Assembly (NCBI RefSeq): GCF_011045025.1
Contig: NZ_JAAKZX010000009.1
Span: 1 to 64,000 of the forward strand
Origin: Streptomyces ureilyticus
GTDB lineage: Bacteria; Actinomycetota; Actinomycetes; Streptomycetales; Streptomycetaceae
DNA length: 64,000 nt
Reading direction: 5' to 3'
In this document: in pieces, positions 1-7,617 of the stretch
Layout of the letters: each line of letters begins with the position of its first letter
How positions within the stretch are numbered: the stretch's first letter is position 1
Made by a program: the position numbers and the translations under genes
The notes under the pieces: model-generated
Seen by the model: only the letters and a program-made list of their open reading frames with translations
Databases searched by the model: none
Told to the model about the DNA's origin: nothing

Positions 1-36
1 GGATCGGACAGAGGCGTAGTAATTAGAGAGCCTGTT

Positions 37-63
37 CAGTAAGGTGCCCACTGCTACTTACTG
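37..63. promoter_or_regulatory. Inverted repeat in E1 alpha promoter region
   Basis: A perfect 7-bp inverted repeat, CAGTAAG (37-43) and CTTACTG (57-63), is separated by 13 bp about 70 bp upstream of the E1 alpha start. A plausible promoter (TTCAGT at 35-40, TACTGT at 59-64, spacer 18) lies inside it, so a bound protein would block transcription. The arms resemble half-sites found between the two TetR genes near 4.5 kb. The operator role is inferred. Confidence 0.45.
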
Positions 64-131
64 TAGACCGGCACAAAAAAGTCCGAATGCGTGGCACACC
101 AGCACACCTCCCTCGGGCGAAGGGGCGGACG

Positions 132-1187
132 ATGGCTCAACGGGCCTCAAGCACATCAAGCACATCAAGCACATCCAGGTCGTCAAGGGCACGGAAGAAG
201 TCGGCCGACCCGGCCGCGAACCAGGCATCCGCGCAGGTCGTCAGGGACCTGCACGAGCGCATGGTGCGCATCCGGCTGTTCGAGACCGAGGCGGGCAAGC
301 TCATGGAGGCCGGCAAACTGCCCGGCTTCCTGCACCTGTACGTCGGCCAGGAAGCCGTGGCCGCGGGAGTGATGGCGGCCCTCCGCGACGACGACCAGAT
401 CACCTCCACCCACCGAGGACACGGGCACGCCGTGGCCAAGGGCGTCAGCTTCCGGCACATGTACGCCGAGTTGTACGGCCGGGTCACCGGAGCCTGTCTC
501 GGGCGCGGCGGAAGCATGCACATCAACGACCTCAGCCTCGGCATGCTCGGCGCGAACGGCATCGTCGGCGCGGGCATCCCGATCGCCGTCGGGGCCGCCT
601 TCGCCGCCCACTACAAGGGCGAGGACAGCGTCGCCGTCTCCTTCTTCGGCGACGGCGCGACCAACATCGGCACCTTCCACGAGGCCGCCAACATGGCCGC
701 CGTACTGCGTCTGCCGGTGCTGTTCATCTGCGAGAACAATGGCTACGCCGAGTTCACCCCGCAGTCGAAGCACATGCTGATCACCGACGTCGCCGACCGG
801 GCCGCGGCCTACGGCATGCCCAGCGTGATCGTCGACGGCATGGACGCGTCCGCCGTCCACCAGGCCGCCGCCGAGGCCGTCGCACGCGCCCGGGCAGGCG
901 AGGGCCCGATGATGATCGAGGCCAAGACCTACCGCTTCTACGACCACCAGGGCGTCAAGGGACTGCGCCACCCCTACCGCTCGGACGAGGAGGTCGCCGA
1001 GTGGAAGACCCGCGACCCGATCGATCTGCTGGAAGCCCGCGCCCTCTCCGACGGCACCGCCACCCGCGCGGAGCTGGACGACACCTGGCAGCGCACCCGG
1101 GACGACATCGCCGACGCCATCGCGTACGCCGAGGCCAGCCCGCTGCCCGACACCGCCGACCTGCTCCTCAACGTCTACTCGGGGTGA
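132..1187 (+). CDS. 2-oxo acid dehydrogenase E1 alpha subunit (pyruvate/acetoin type)
   Basis: This is the thiamine-diphosphate E1 alpha subunit of a 2-oxo acid (pyruvate or acetoin type) dehydrogenase, which decarboxylates the substrate before acyl transfer to E2 lipoate. The 351-aa protein carries HRGHGHAVAKG near residue 94 and the ThDP motif from GDGATN (about 173) to ENNGYA (about 202). The ATG at 132 is chosen because AAGGGG lies 6-7 bp upstream; an in-frame ATG at 87 lacks this. The N-terminus is a Ser/Thr-rich, low-complexity stretch of about 25 residues encoded by a 9-bp tandem repeat. It is followed 5 bp later by E1 beta. Substrate is unproven; GRGGSMH favours acetoin or pyruvate over branched-chain acids. 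Confidence 0.88.
   Translation: MAQRASSTSSTSSTSRSSRARKKSADPAANQASAQVVRDLHERMVRIRLFETEAGKLMEAGKLPGFLHLYVGQEAVAAGVMAALRDDDQITSTHRGHGHAVAKGVSFRHMYAELYGRVTGACLGRGGSMHINDLSLGMLGANGIVGAGIPIAVGAAFAAHYKGEDSVAVSFFGDGATNIGTFHEAANMAAVLRLPVLFICENNGYAEFTPQSKHMLITDVADRAAAYGMPSVIVDGMDASAVHQAAAEAVARARAGEGPMMIEAKTYRFYDHQGVKGLRHPYRSDEEVAEWKTRDPIDLLEARALSDGTATRAELDDTWQRTRDDIADAIAYAEASPLPDTADLLLNVYSG
148..174 (+). repeat. 9-bp tandem repeat inside E1 alpha
   Basis: Three perfect copies of CAAGCACAT lie at 148-156, 157-165 and 166-174. They encode the Ser-Thr-Ser-rich N-terminal tail. Nine-bp units keep frame, so copy-number change would alter tail length without a frameshift. Confidence 0.85.
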
Positions 1188-1192
1188 CCGCC

Positions 1193-2218
1193 ATGACCAC
1201 CATCACCGAAGCACCCGCCGTCGCCCCGGACGCCACGGCCCGCGAACTGACCTACGTCAAGGCCTTCAACGAAGGACTCGCACAGGCCATGCGCGAGGAC
1301 GAGAACGTCTTCGTCGCCGGCGAGGACGTGGCCGGATACGGCGGCGTGTTCCGCATGTTCGACAACCTGCTCGACGAGTTCGGCCCGCGGCGCATGATCG
1401 ACACCCCGATCTCCGAGGCCGCACTGGTCGGCCTCGGCGTGGGCGCCGCGGCCCGGGGTCTGCGCCCCGTCGTCGACCTGATGTTCATGGACTTCATCGG
1501 CGTCTGCCTGGACCAGATCGTCAACCAGGCCGCCAAGATGAAGTACATGTTCGGCGGCGCCCTCTCGGTGCCGCTCACCATCACGACCGCCTCCGGCGCG
1601 GGCCTCGGGGCCGCTGCCCAGCACAGCCAGAGCCTGGAGGCCTGGCTCGCGCATGTGCCCGGCCTCAAGGTCGTCATGCCGTGCGACGCGTACACCGCCA
1701 AGGGCCTGACCGTCTCGGCGATCCGGGACGACAACCCGGTCGTCGTCATGCTCAACAAGGTCCTGCTGGGCAGCAAGAGCCAGGTGCCCGAGCCGATCTA
1801 CGGCATCCCGCTCGGCCAGGCCCACACCGCGCGCCAGGGCTCCGACGTCACCGTCATCGCGCTGGGCCGCATGGTGGGCGAAGCCCTCTCCGCGGCCGAC
1901 GAACTCGCCGCCGAGGGCATCGAGATCGAGGTGATCGACCCTCGCACCGTCCAGCCCCTGGACACCGAGACCATGATCGCCTCCGTACGCCGCACCAACC
2001 GGGTCCTCGTGGTGCACGAGGCCGTCACCTTCGGCGGGCTCGGCGGGGAGATCGCCGCCCAGATCCAGGACGCGGCCTTCGACTACCTGGACGCGCCGGT
2101 CCTGCGCATCGGCGCCCCCTTCTCCCCTGTGCCGTTCTCCCCGGTTCTGGAGAAGGCGTACGTCCCCGATGGCGCCCGCATCGCGCAAGGGTGCCGCCGT
2201 CTCCTCGAAAGGTCGTGA
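1193..2218 (+). CDS. 2-oxo acid dehydrogenase E1 beta subunit
   Basis: This 341-aa E1 beta subunit forms the alpha2beta2 decarboxylase with the upstream gene. The transketolase-type pyrimidine-binding domain comes first (AMREDENVFVAGEDVAGYGGVF near the start), then the C-terminal domain with VIDPRTVQPLD and VLVVHEAVTFGG. Length and motif order match the family. The ATG at 1193 lies 5 bp after the E1 alpha stop, which indicates co-translation. The stop at 2218 sits 4 bp before the preferred E2 GTG start. Confidence 0.9.
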   Translation: MTTITEAPAVAPDATARELTYVKAFNEGLAQAMREDENVFVAGEDVAGYGGVFRMFDNLLDEFGPRRMIDTPISEAALVGLGVGAAARGLRPVVDLMFMDFIGVCLDQIVNQAAKMKYMFGGALSVPLTITTASGAGLGAAAQHSQSLEAWLAHVPGLKVVMPCDAYTAKGLTVSAIRDDNPVVVMLNKVLLGSKSQVPEPIYGIPLGQAHTARQGSDVTVIALGRMVGEALSAADELAAEGIEIEVIDPRTVQPLDTETMIASVRRTNRVLVVHEAVTFGGLGGEIAAQIQDAAFDYLDAPVLRIGAPFSPVPFSPVLEKAYVPDGARIAQGCRRLLERS

Positions 2219-2222
2219 CGAA

Positions 2223-3821
2223 GTGGCGGTCGAGGTTCTGCTGCCGAAGATCGGCCTGACCATGCAGGAAGGCACGATCGACGAGTGGCTCGTGCCCACC
2301 GGCACCGCTGTCTCGGAGGGCGACGCCCTGCTGCGGCTGGCCACCGACAAGGTTGACGTGGACGTCGAGGCGGAGGCCGGTGGACTGTTCCACCCCGTGG
2401 TTCCTGCCGGGACCACGGTCCCGGCAGGGGCTCTCATCGGCTGGCTGCTGGCCGAGGGCGAGCAGCCGCCGGAGCCGGGGGGTGCGCCTATGGCTTCCGG
2501 ATCCGGGTCCAGCGGTACGGCTGCGCAGCCCATGGCCGTGGAGTCGGCATTCGACGTCGGCGGGACTTCCGCGGCCCCGGCACTCAATGGCAACGGCGCG
2601 ACACCGTCCGCTCACGACGGCCATGGCTCCGCGCCGTCGGCATTCGATGGCGGCGGCACTTCTGCGCCCCCGGCAATCGTTGGCAACGGCGCGGCACCAT
2701 CCGGTTACGGCGGCAACGGCTCTGCAGCGCCCTCCCTCAACGGCAGCGCGGCCTCCGTCGGTCACGGGGGCCGGCTCCTCGCCTCGCCGAACGCCCGTCG
2801 GGTGGCGGTCGAGGCCGGCGTGGACATCACCGCCGTACGCGGTACGGGACCCGGCGGCCGGATCGTCTCCGAGGACGTGGAGGACTTTCTCGCCGCCGCT
2901 GCCGCCTCACCGGCGGCACCGGTGCCGTCCGCCGCCGCCTTGCCCGGCGACATGGTCACCCCTGTCTCGCCCCTGGTCCGCCGGCTGGCGAAGGAGCGGG
3001 GCATCGATCTCTCCGAGGTGAACGGCACCGGGCCCGGCGGCCGGATCCGCAGGTCCGACCTCGACGCCGTCACCACGGCGACCGAACCGGCGCCCGTGAC
3101 AGCGGCCGTCCGCCGCAGTGCCGTACCCCAACCGGGAGACGTCCTCCCCCTGACCGGAATGCGCGGCACCATCGCCCGCCGGATGCACGCCAGCCTCCAG
3201 GAGATGGCCCAGCTGACGCACGGTTACGAGGTGCGGATGGACGCCGTCGTGTCGTTGCGGGCCCAGCTCAAGGAGGAGTGGGCCGACAGCGACCTGCCCG
3301 TCCCCAGCCTCAACGACTTCCTGCTCAAGGCCGCCGCCCTCGCCCTGCGCGAGCACCCGCTGCTCAACGCGACGGTGCGGGAGGACGGCATCCATCTGCT
3401 CGGCGACATCCACCTCGGCTTCGCGGTGGCCGTTCCGGGCGGCCTGATGGTCCCCGTGATCGAGGACGCGGTGGGGTTGCCCTTGCCCGAGATCGCCCGC
3501 CGGTCGAGAACCCTGGCTGAGGCCGGGCGCGAGGGGCGGATCTCCCCGGCCCAACTGGAAGGCGCCACCTTCGTCGTCACGTCGCTGGGCGGATACGGCG
3601 TCGACTTCTTCACCCCCGTGATCAACCCCGGCAATGTCGCCATCCTCGGCGTGGGCAGGCTCAGGGACGGCGTCGATTGGGTCGACGACCGGCCGCTGCG
3701 GACCCAGGTGCTCACCCTGAGCCTCACCTTCGACCACCGTGCTGTCGACGGGGCGCCCGCGGCCGAGTATCTGCGCACGGTCGGTGAGTTGCTGCGCAAG
3801 CCGCTCAGACTGTTGGTCTGA
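2223..3821 (+). CDS. Dihydrolipoamide acyltransferase E2 component
   Basis: This E2 core protein (532 aa) accepts the acyl group from E1 on lipoyl-lysine and transfers it to CoA. An N-terminal lipoyl domain carries the lysine in ATDKVDVDV (about residue 43). A Gly/Ala/Ser/Pro-rich linker (about 90-180) contains a two-copy 31-aa repeat. Two peripheral-subunit-binding domains follow (about 183-222 and 247-282, each with GTGPGGRI), then the catalytic domain ending in DHRAVDG (about 505). The GTG at 2223 gives the canonical lipoyl start MAVEVLLPKIG and has GAAAGG upstream; an in-frame ATG at 2169 would overlap E1 beta by 50 bp. No E3 gene is present nearby. Confidence 0.88.
   Translation: MAVEVLLPKIGLTMQEGTIDEWLVPTGTAVSEGDALLRLATDKVDVDVEAEAGGLFHPVVPAGTTVPAGALIGWLLAEGEQPPEPGGAPMASGSGSSGTAAQPMAVESAFDVGGTSAAPALNGNGATPSAHDGHGSAPSAFDGGGTSAPPAIVGNGAAPSGYGGNGSAAPSLNGSAASVGHGGRLLASPNARRVAVEAGVDITAVRGTGPGGRIVSEDVEDFLAAAAASPAAPVPSAAALPGDMVTPVSPLVRRLAKERGIDLSEVNGTGPGGRIRRSDLDAVTTATEPAPVTAAVRRSAVPQPGDVLPLTGMRGTIARRMHASLQEMAQLTHGYEVRMDAVVSLRAQLKEEWADSDLPVPSLNDFLLKAAALALREHPLLNATVREDGIHLLGDIHLGFAVAVPGGLMVPVIEDAVGLPLPEIARRSRTLAEAGREGRISPAQLEGATFVVTSLGGYGVDFFTPVINPGNVAILGVGRLRDGVDWVDDRPLRTQVLTLSLTFDHRAVDGAPAAEYLRTVGELLRKPLRLLV
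2547..2732 (+). repeat. 93-bp in-frame tandem duplication in E2 linker
   Basis: Two adjacent 93-bp units (2547-2639 and 2640-2732) encode related 31-aa linker segments, each beginning AFD-GGTSA-PA and containing GNGA-PS. They are diverged but exactly in register, which suggests an old internal duplication that lengthened the swinging arm between lipoyl and subunit-binding domains. Confidence 0.75.
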
Positions 3822-3837
3822 CCTCCTGGTGGCTGGG

Positions 3838-4449
3838 CTATTCGGCCGCCGCCGGATCGGCGATCCGCTCGGCGAGGCGGCCGACCTCGCGGACGAAGGA
3901 GCGGTGTCCGAGCGAGCGGTAGACGTCGTCCCCGCGGACCTGCGAGGTCGCCGCGGTCTCCAGCAGCGACAGCAGGCCCAGGGCGATGACGGCGGCCTCC
4001 GCGTCGGAGACCGACTCACGGGCCTTGCGGGTCAGCCGTACCAGTTCCTCCAGCAACTGCGTACGGCTCTCCTGGCGCAGCGCCTCCGCCTCCTGGCTCA
4101 TGCCGGCCGAGGACGTGAAGAACACGGTGGCGGCGGACCGGTGTTCGCCCAGCCAGGCCACCAGCGAGGTGAGGGCAGGACCGACGGGCGAGCCGATCGC
4201 GTGGGCCTCCGTGATCGCGTGCAGCTCTTCGCGCAGCGCGGTGGCGAACACCCGCATCCCCTCCACCAGGACCTTGTCCTTGGAGGAGAAGTGGTAGTAG
4301 ACCGCTGCCGAGGTCATCTCCGCACGAGCGGCGATGTCGGCCACCGTCACCTCGTCCGGCGACTGGGTGGCGAACAGCTCCGTGGCCGCTTCGATCACCC
4401 ACTGCTTGCGCGAAGGACGGTGCGCGGCGCGGGTTCCGGATGTCGTCAT
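3838..4449 (-). CDS. TetR-family regulator
   Basis: This 203-aa TetR-type repressor has its helix-turn-helix at about residues 28-60 (TVADIAARAEMTSAAVYYHF). A divergent ligand-binding domain follows. The ATG at 4449 (MTTSGTR) is preferred over an ATG 13 codons upstream because it gives a normal-length N-terminal arm. It converges on the E2 gene, whose stop is 16 bp away, and is divergent from a second TetR gene. The setting suggests control of the dehydrogenase or the acyl-CoA operon, with an acyl-CoA-like ligand as an inference only. Confidence 0.85.
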   Translation of the reverse strand: MTTSGTRAAHRPSRKQWVIEAATELFATQSPDEVTVADIAARAEMTSAAVYYHFSSKDKVLVEGMRVFATALREELHAITEAHAIGSPVGPALTSLVAWLGEHRSAATVFFTSSAGMSQEAEALRQESRTQLLEELVRLTRKARESVSDAEAAVIALGLLSLLETAATSQVRGDDVYRSLGHRSFVREVGRLAERIADPAAAE

Positions 4450-4524
4450 GGTGTCAAGTATGCCGGGATCTTCGTACTCCGAGGGCACACGCGTAGCAGG
4501 AATTACGCCATCGACCTGGCGGAG

Positions 4525-4547
4525 TTACTGGATAGCATGGTCAGTGA
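4525..4547. promoter_or_regulatory. Candidate operator between divergent TetR genes
   Basis: TTACTG (4525-4530) and CAGTGA (4542-4547) form an inverted repeat with one mismatch in the 141-bp intergenic space of the two tetR genes. The half-sites match those of the inverted repeat at 37-63. Spacing differs (11 versus 13 bp), so common recognition is only suggested. Confidence 0.4.
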
Positions 4548-4591
4548 ACAGGGCCCACAGACGCGGGTCGCGGCAGCCGCCAGGGAGCATG

Positions 4592-5245
4592 ATGGCCACC
4601 ACGCAGAACGGCAAGCAGCCCGCCCACCGACCTTCGCGACGACAGCACATCATCACCGCCGCCGTGCGCGTGTTCGGCCGCAACGGATTCGCGGAGACCA
4701 GCATCCAGGACATCGCGGACGAGGCCCAGGTGGTGCCCACGGCCGTCTACTACCACTTCGACGGCAAGGAGGAGCTGCTCGAACTCGCCATGCGGCGAGT
4801 CTTCGACCAGCTGAACGCGGTGGTGGAGGCGGCCCGGCCGGAGTCCGAGCCCGGTAGTGCGGAAGGTCTGCTGCGCGTCATCGACGCGGTGTGGGACTGG
4901 GTGGAGCAGAACCCGGAGGAGGCCCGGCTGTACCAGGTGCAGATCGCCTCGGCCAACGGCAACGTCAAGGTATTGCGGGACGAGTTCGAGCAGCGGCACA
5001 TCCAGCGGGCGTACGACTATCTGCCGGAGAGCACCACGCGCAGTCCCCGGGCGGCCAAGTCACGGCACGCGGCACAGGCGCTCGCGGTCCGCACGCTGAT
5101 CAGTACGACCATCCTTGTCACCGCTTTGCGGGCGGAGGGCGGGCCGCTGTCCCAGCTGCCCTCCCCGTCCGTGCAGGAGGCGGTCAGGTCGCTGGCTCTG
5201 CGCATCGTCACCGCCGAGCAGAAGCCGGCCGCAGCATCCAGCTGA
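4592..5245 (+). CDS. TetR-family regulator
   Basis: This 217-aa TetR regulator has HTH residues SIQDIADEAQVVPTAVYYHF at about 40-60 and a C-terminal domain with a Trp/Glu-rich helix (VWDWVEQNPEEARLY). Two adjacent ATGs (4589 and 4592) are possible; AGGGAG just upstream fits 4592 best. It is divergent from the TetR gene at 3838-4449 and converges with the SDR gene 20 bp downstream. The two TetR proteins share the PSR(K/R)Q...YYHF layout and may be paralogues. The ligand is unknown. Confidence 0.85.
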   Translation: MATTQNGKQPAHRPSRRQHIITAAVRVFGRNGFAETSIQDIADEAQVVPTAVYYHFDGKEELLELAMRRVFDQLNAVVEAARPESEPGSAEGLLRVIDAVWDWVEQNPEEARLYQVQIASANGNVKVLRDEFEQRHIQRAYDYLPESTTRSPRAAKSRHAAQALAVRTLISTTILVTALRAEGGPLSQLPSPSVQEAVRSLALRIVTAEQKPAAASS

Positions 5246-5265
5246 GGCGGTTCACCCAGGCCAGT

Positions 5266-5970
5266 TCACCAGGGCAGGGGCTTGCGTTCGGCGAACAGCC
5301 CGCCCGTCGTCCCGTCCCCTTCGGGGAGGGTGGCCAGCCAGACCGGGGTGTCCGCCCCCTCCTCCGGACCGCGCGGGGCAGCGGAACCGCCCATGCCGCT
5401 GCGGGTCCAGCCGGGGTCGGCGGCGTTGACCAGGACGCCGGTGCCGGCCAGTTCGGCCGCGAGCATACGGGTCAGGGCGTTGAGGGCGGTCTTGGAGATC
5501 CGGTAGGCCGGGCGGCGGCCGGAGTCCATCAGCGCCAGCGAGCCGTACGAGCTGGTGACGTTGACGACCCGCCCGTAGCCGCCCCGTGCCATGCCCGGCA
5601 CGACGGCCTCGGCCAGCCGCCAGGCGCCCACCAGATTGGTGTCCAGCGTGGTGCGCAGGGTGTCCTCGTCGAGTTCCAGAGCTGTTCGCGATGCGTCGAC
5701 GCTGAGCCCGGCGTTGTTGACGAGGACATCGATCGTGCCGAAGCGCCCCAGAGCCTCGCGTACCGCTTCCGCAACGCTCGCGGCGGAGGTCACATCCAGG
5801 GCCAGCGGCACCGCCGCAGGACCGATACCGCGGCAGACTTCCTCGGCTGCCTCCCGCTTTCTGGCGGCCACCAGGACCCGTAGCCCCCGGTGGGCCAGTT
5901 GACGGCAGATCTCCGTTCCCAGCCCGCGCGCGCCGCCGGTGACCAGTGCGGTTCTGTTGCCGTGCTCCAT
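5266..5970 (-). CDS. Short-chain dehydrogenase/reductase
   Basis: This 234-aa classical SDR is the last gene of the leftward lipid-type operon. It has the NAD(P)-binding TGGARGLG near residue 12, NNAG (about 90) and the catalytic YRISK (Tyr about 155), with serines in VNVTSSYG just before. It would oxidise or reduce an alcohol or ketone intermediate. The ATG at 5970 lies 17 bp after the thiolase-like stop. An ending with VWLATLPEGDGTTGGLF is typical of carbonyl-reductase-like SDRs. The substrate cannot be read from sequence. Confidence 0.85.
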   Translation of the reverse strand: MEHGNRTALVTGGARGLGTEICRQLAHRGLRVLVAARKREAAEEVCRGIGPAAVPLALDVTSAASVAEAVREALGRFGTIDVLVNNAGLSVDASRTALELDEDTLRTTLDTNLVGAWRLAEAVVPGMARGGYGRVVNVTSSYGSLALMDSGRRPAYRISKTALNALTRMLAAELAGTGVLVNAADPGWTRSGMGGSAAPRGPEEGADTPVWLATLPEGDGTTGGLFAERKPLPW

Positions 5971-5987
5971 GGTGTGCTTGGCGCCTT

Positions 5988-7142
5988 TCAGACCGTCAGC
6001 ACCGAGCAGGCGCTGATCCCGGGAGCGCCGTACACATGGGTGAAGCCCACCCGGGGAGCGCCCGGCACCTGCACACCCGGCGCTCGGCCCTGCAACTGCC
6101 GTACGACCTCGTGGAACTGACGCAGCCCGGAGGCGGCGACGGGCTCGCCACCGGCCAGGCAGCCGCCGTCGGTGTTGACCGGAATACGGCCCGTGGGATC
6201 GGTGTCCCCGCCGGCGAGGAGTTCCTCCTGCTCGCCGTGGCCGCACAGTCCGGTTTCCGCCAGGTGGATCAGTTCCGATCCGCTGTCGGTGTCCTGCAAC
6301 TGGGCGACTTGTACGTCCGCGGGCCGAAGCCCCGCCGTGCGGAAGGCCGCCTCCGCGGCGTCGACGCTCGGGCTGCGGTGCGGTCCGGGCGGCAGCCAGG
6401 GCGAGAACACCTCGAACGAGCCGAACCGTCTGGTCCTGAAGGCCAACGACGCCAGTTTTACGGGGCGTTCGCACAGGTCGAAGGCGCGGTCGCCGAGCGC
6501 CAGCACCAGAGCCGCCGCGCCCTGCCCCGGCGAGCAGAACATGTACTGGGTGAGGGGCGGACTGACCTCGGCGGAGTTGAGGATCTCCTCCTCCGTCAGC
6601 TCCTTGCGCCGCCAGGCCAGGGGGTGCTGGGAGCCGTTGCGGAAGGCCCGCGCGGCCACCCTCGCCAGCGCCCGCTCCGCGATCCCGTGCTCGTGGAGGT
6701 ACCGCTGGGTCTTCAGGGCGAAGAACTGGGTGGTCAGCATCATGCCGGTCTCGGCGTACCAGTCGGGCAGTCCGTAGCGTGCCGCGGAGACATGGAAGGC
6801 GCCCCGCTCATGCTTGTCGAAACCCACGGCCAGCCCGAGCGAGGCCTCGCCCGCGCGCAGTGCGTTGGCCACCGCGAGCACCGTCGAGGCACCCGTTGCG
6901 CAGCCGTTCTGCACATTGGCGAACGGCACACCGGTCAGGCCCAGACGGCCGACCAGCGTGTCGGGCTTGCCGGACACGTCGGAGCCGCCCACCGCGTAAC
7001 CGATGTCCTCCCAGGCGACACCGGCGTCGGCCAGGGCCTCGCGTACCGCACGCTCCGCCATGTCCATCCCGGTGACGGTCTCGTCGCGGCCGAAGGGATG
7101 CATACCGCAGCCGACGACATAGACCTCGTCGCTCCGGCTCAT
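5988..7142 (-). CDS. Thiolase-like / SCP-x-type lipid-transfer protein
   Basis: This 384-aa thiolase-fold protein keeps the nucleophile-position cysteine in QNGCATGAST (about residue 82). The second catalytic motif of degradative thiolases, GHP, reads GEP here (CLAGGEPVAASG), and the protein ends GAPGISACSVL. This resembles the SCP-x/Ltp group, some of which act as retro-aldolases in steroid side-chain breakdown. The start overlaps the DUF35 gene stop by 4 bp (ATGA), and such pairs usually form a complex. Function as thiolase or aldolase is undecided. Confidence 0.8.
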   Translation of the reverse strand: MSRSDEVYVVGCGMHPFGRDETVTGMDMAERAVREALADAGVAWEDIGYAVGGSDVSGKPDTLVGRLGLTGVPFANVQNGCATGASTVLAVANALRAGEASLGLAVGFDKHERGAFHVSAARYGLPDWYAETGMMLTTQFFALKTQRYLHEHGIAERALARVAARAFRNGSQHPLAWRRKELTEEEILNSAEVSPPLTQYMFCSPGQGAAALVLALGDRAFDLCERPVKLASLAFRTRRFGSFEVFSPWLPPGPHRSPSVDAAEAAFRTAGLRPADVQVAQLQDTDSGSELIHLAETGLCGHGEQEELLAGGDTDPTGRIPVNTDGGCLAGGEPVAASGLRQFHEVVRQLQGRAPGVQVPGAPRVGFTHVYGAPGISACSVLTV

Positions 7143-7558
7143 CGCTCCCCATTTCCGTCTGTGCGGAACGCGAAGGTCAGCACCTCGGTCCCGTCCTCGT
7201 CGTGGTAGGCGGTCACCGTGGTGAGCCGAACCGGCAGCCCGATCCGTATCTCGGCGCGGGGAACCTCCAGCCGCGCCTCGACCAGCACCTCACCGAGGTC
7301 GACATAGCCCACGTGGTACGGGCGATAGCCCCCGGTCGGCGGCCGGTACGGCGGCTTGGGCTGGAACGCCTGCAGCGTCCACGACCACACCCGCCCGCTC
7401 ACCGGCAGCACGTGCGCGGACATGGCTCCGTCCGAGCACTTGGGGCACGAGCCCTGCCGGGGGAAGACCACGGTGGCGCAGCCGGAGCAGCGCGCGCCCG
7501 TGAGACGCGGTGGATTCACGCTCTCGAACAGGTCCTCGTCGATGAGTCTGCTGATCAT
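7139..7558 (-). CDS. DUF35 zinc-ribbon/OB-fold protein
   Basis: This 139-aa acyl-CoA-associated protein has a zinc ribbon with cysteines at 24, 27, 38 and 41 (CSGC, CPKC) followed by an OB-fold. Proteins of this family bind thiolase- or hydratase-type partners and are thought to position the acyl-CoA. The ATG at 7558 starts MISRLIDEDLFE directly before the ribbon. Its stop overlaps the thiolase-like start, which strongly suggests a stoichiometric partner. Confidence 0.85.
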   Translation of the reverse strand: MISRLIDEDLFESVNPPRLTGARCSGCATVVFPRQGSCPKCSDGAMSAHVLPVSGRVWSWTLQAFQPKPPYRPPTGGYRPYHVGYVDLGEVLVEARLEVPRAEIRIGLPVRLTTVTAYHDEDGTEVLTFAFRTDGNGER

Positions 7559-7617
7559 GCCGTCCTGCCCTTTTTCTGCACAGTCGTCGTGCGGTGGTGC
7601 GGTGACCGCGGGTGAAG

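Noticed and set aside
44..1190. Long open frame overlapping E1 alpha and running into E1 beta
   Set aside because: The upstream part is an Arg/Pro-rich shadow of E1 alpha in another frame; the E1 beta start at 1193 is well supported.
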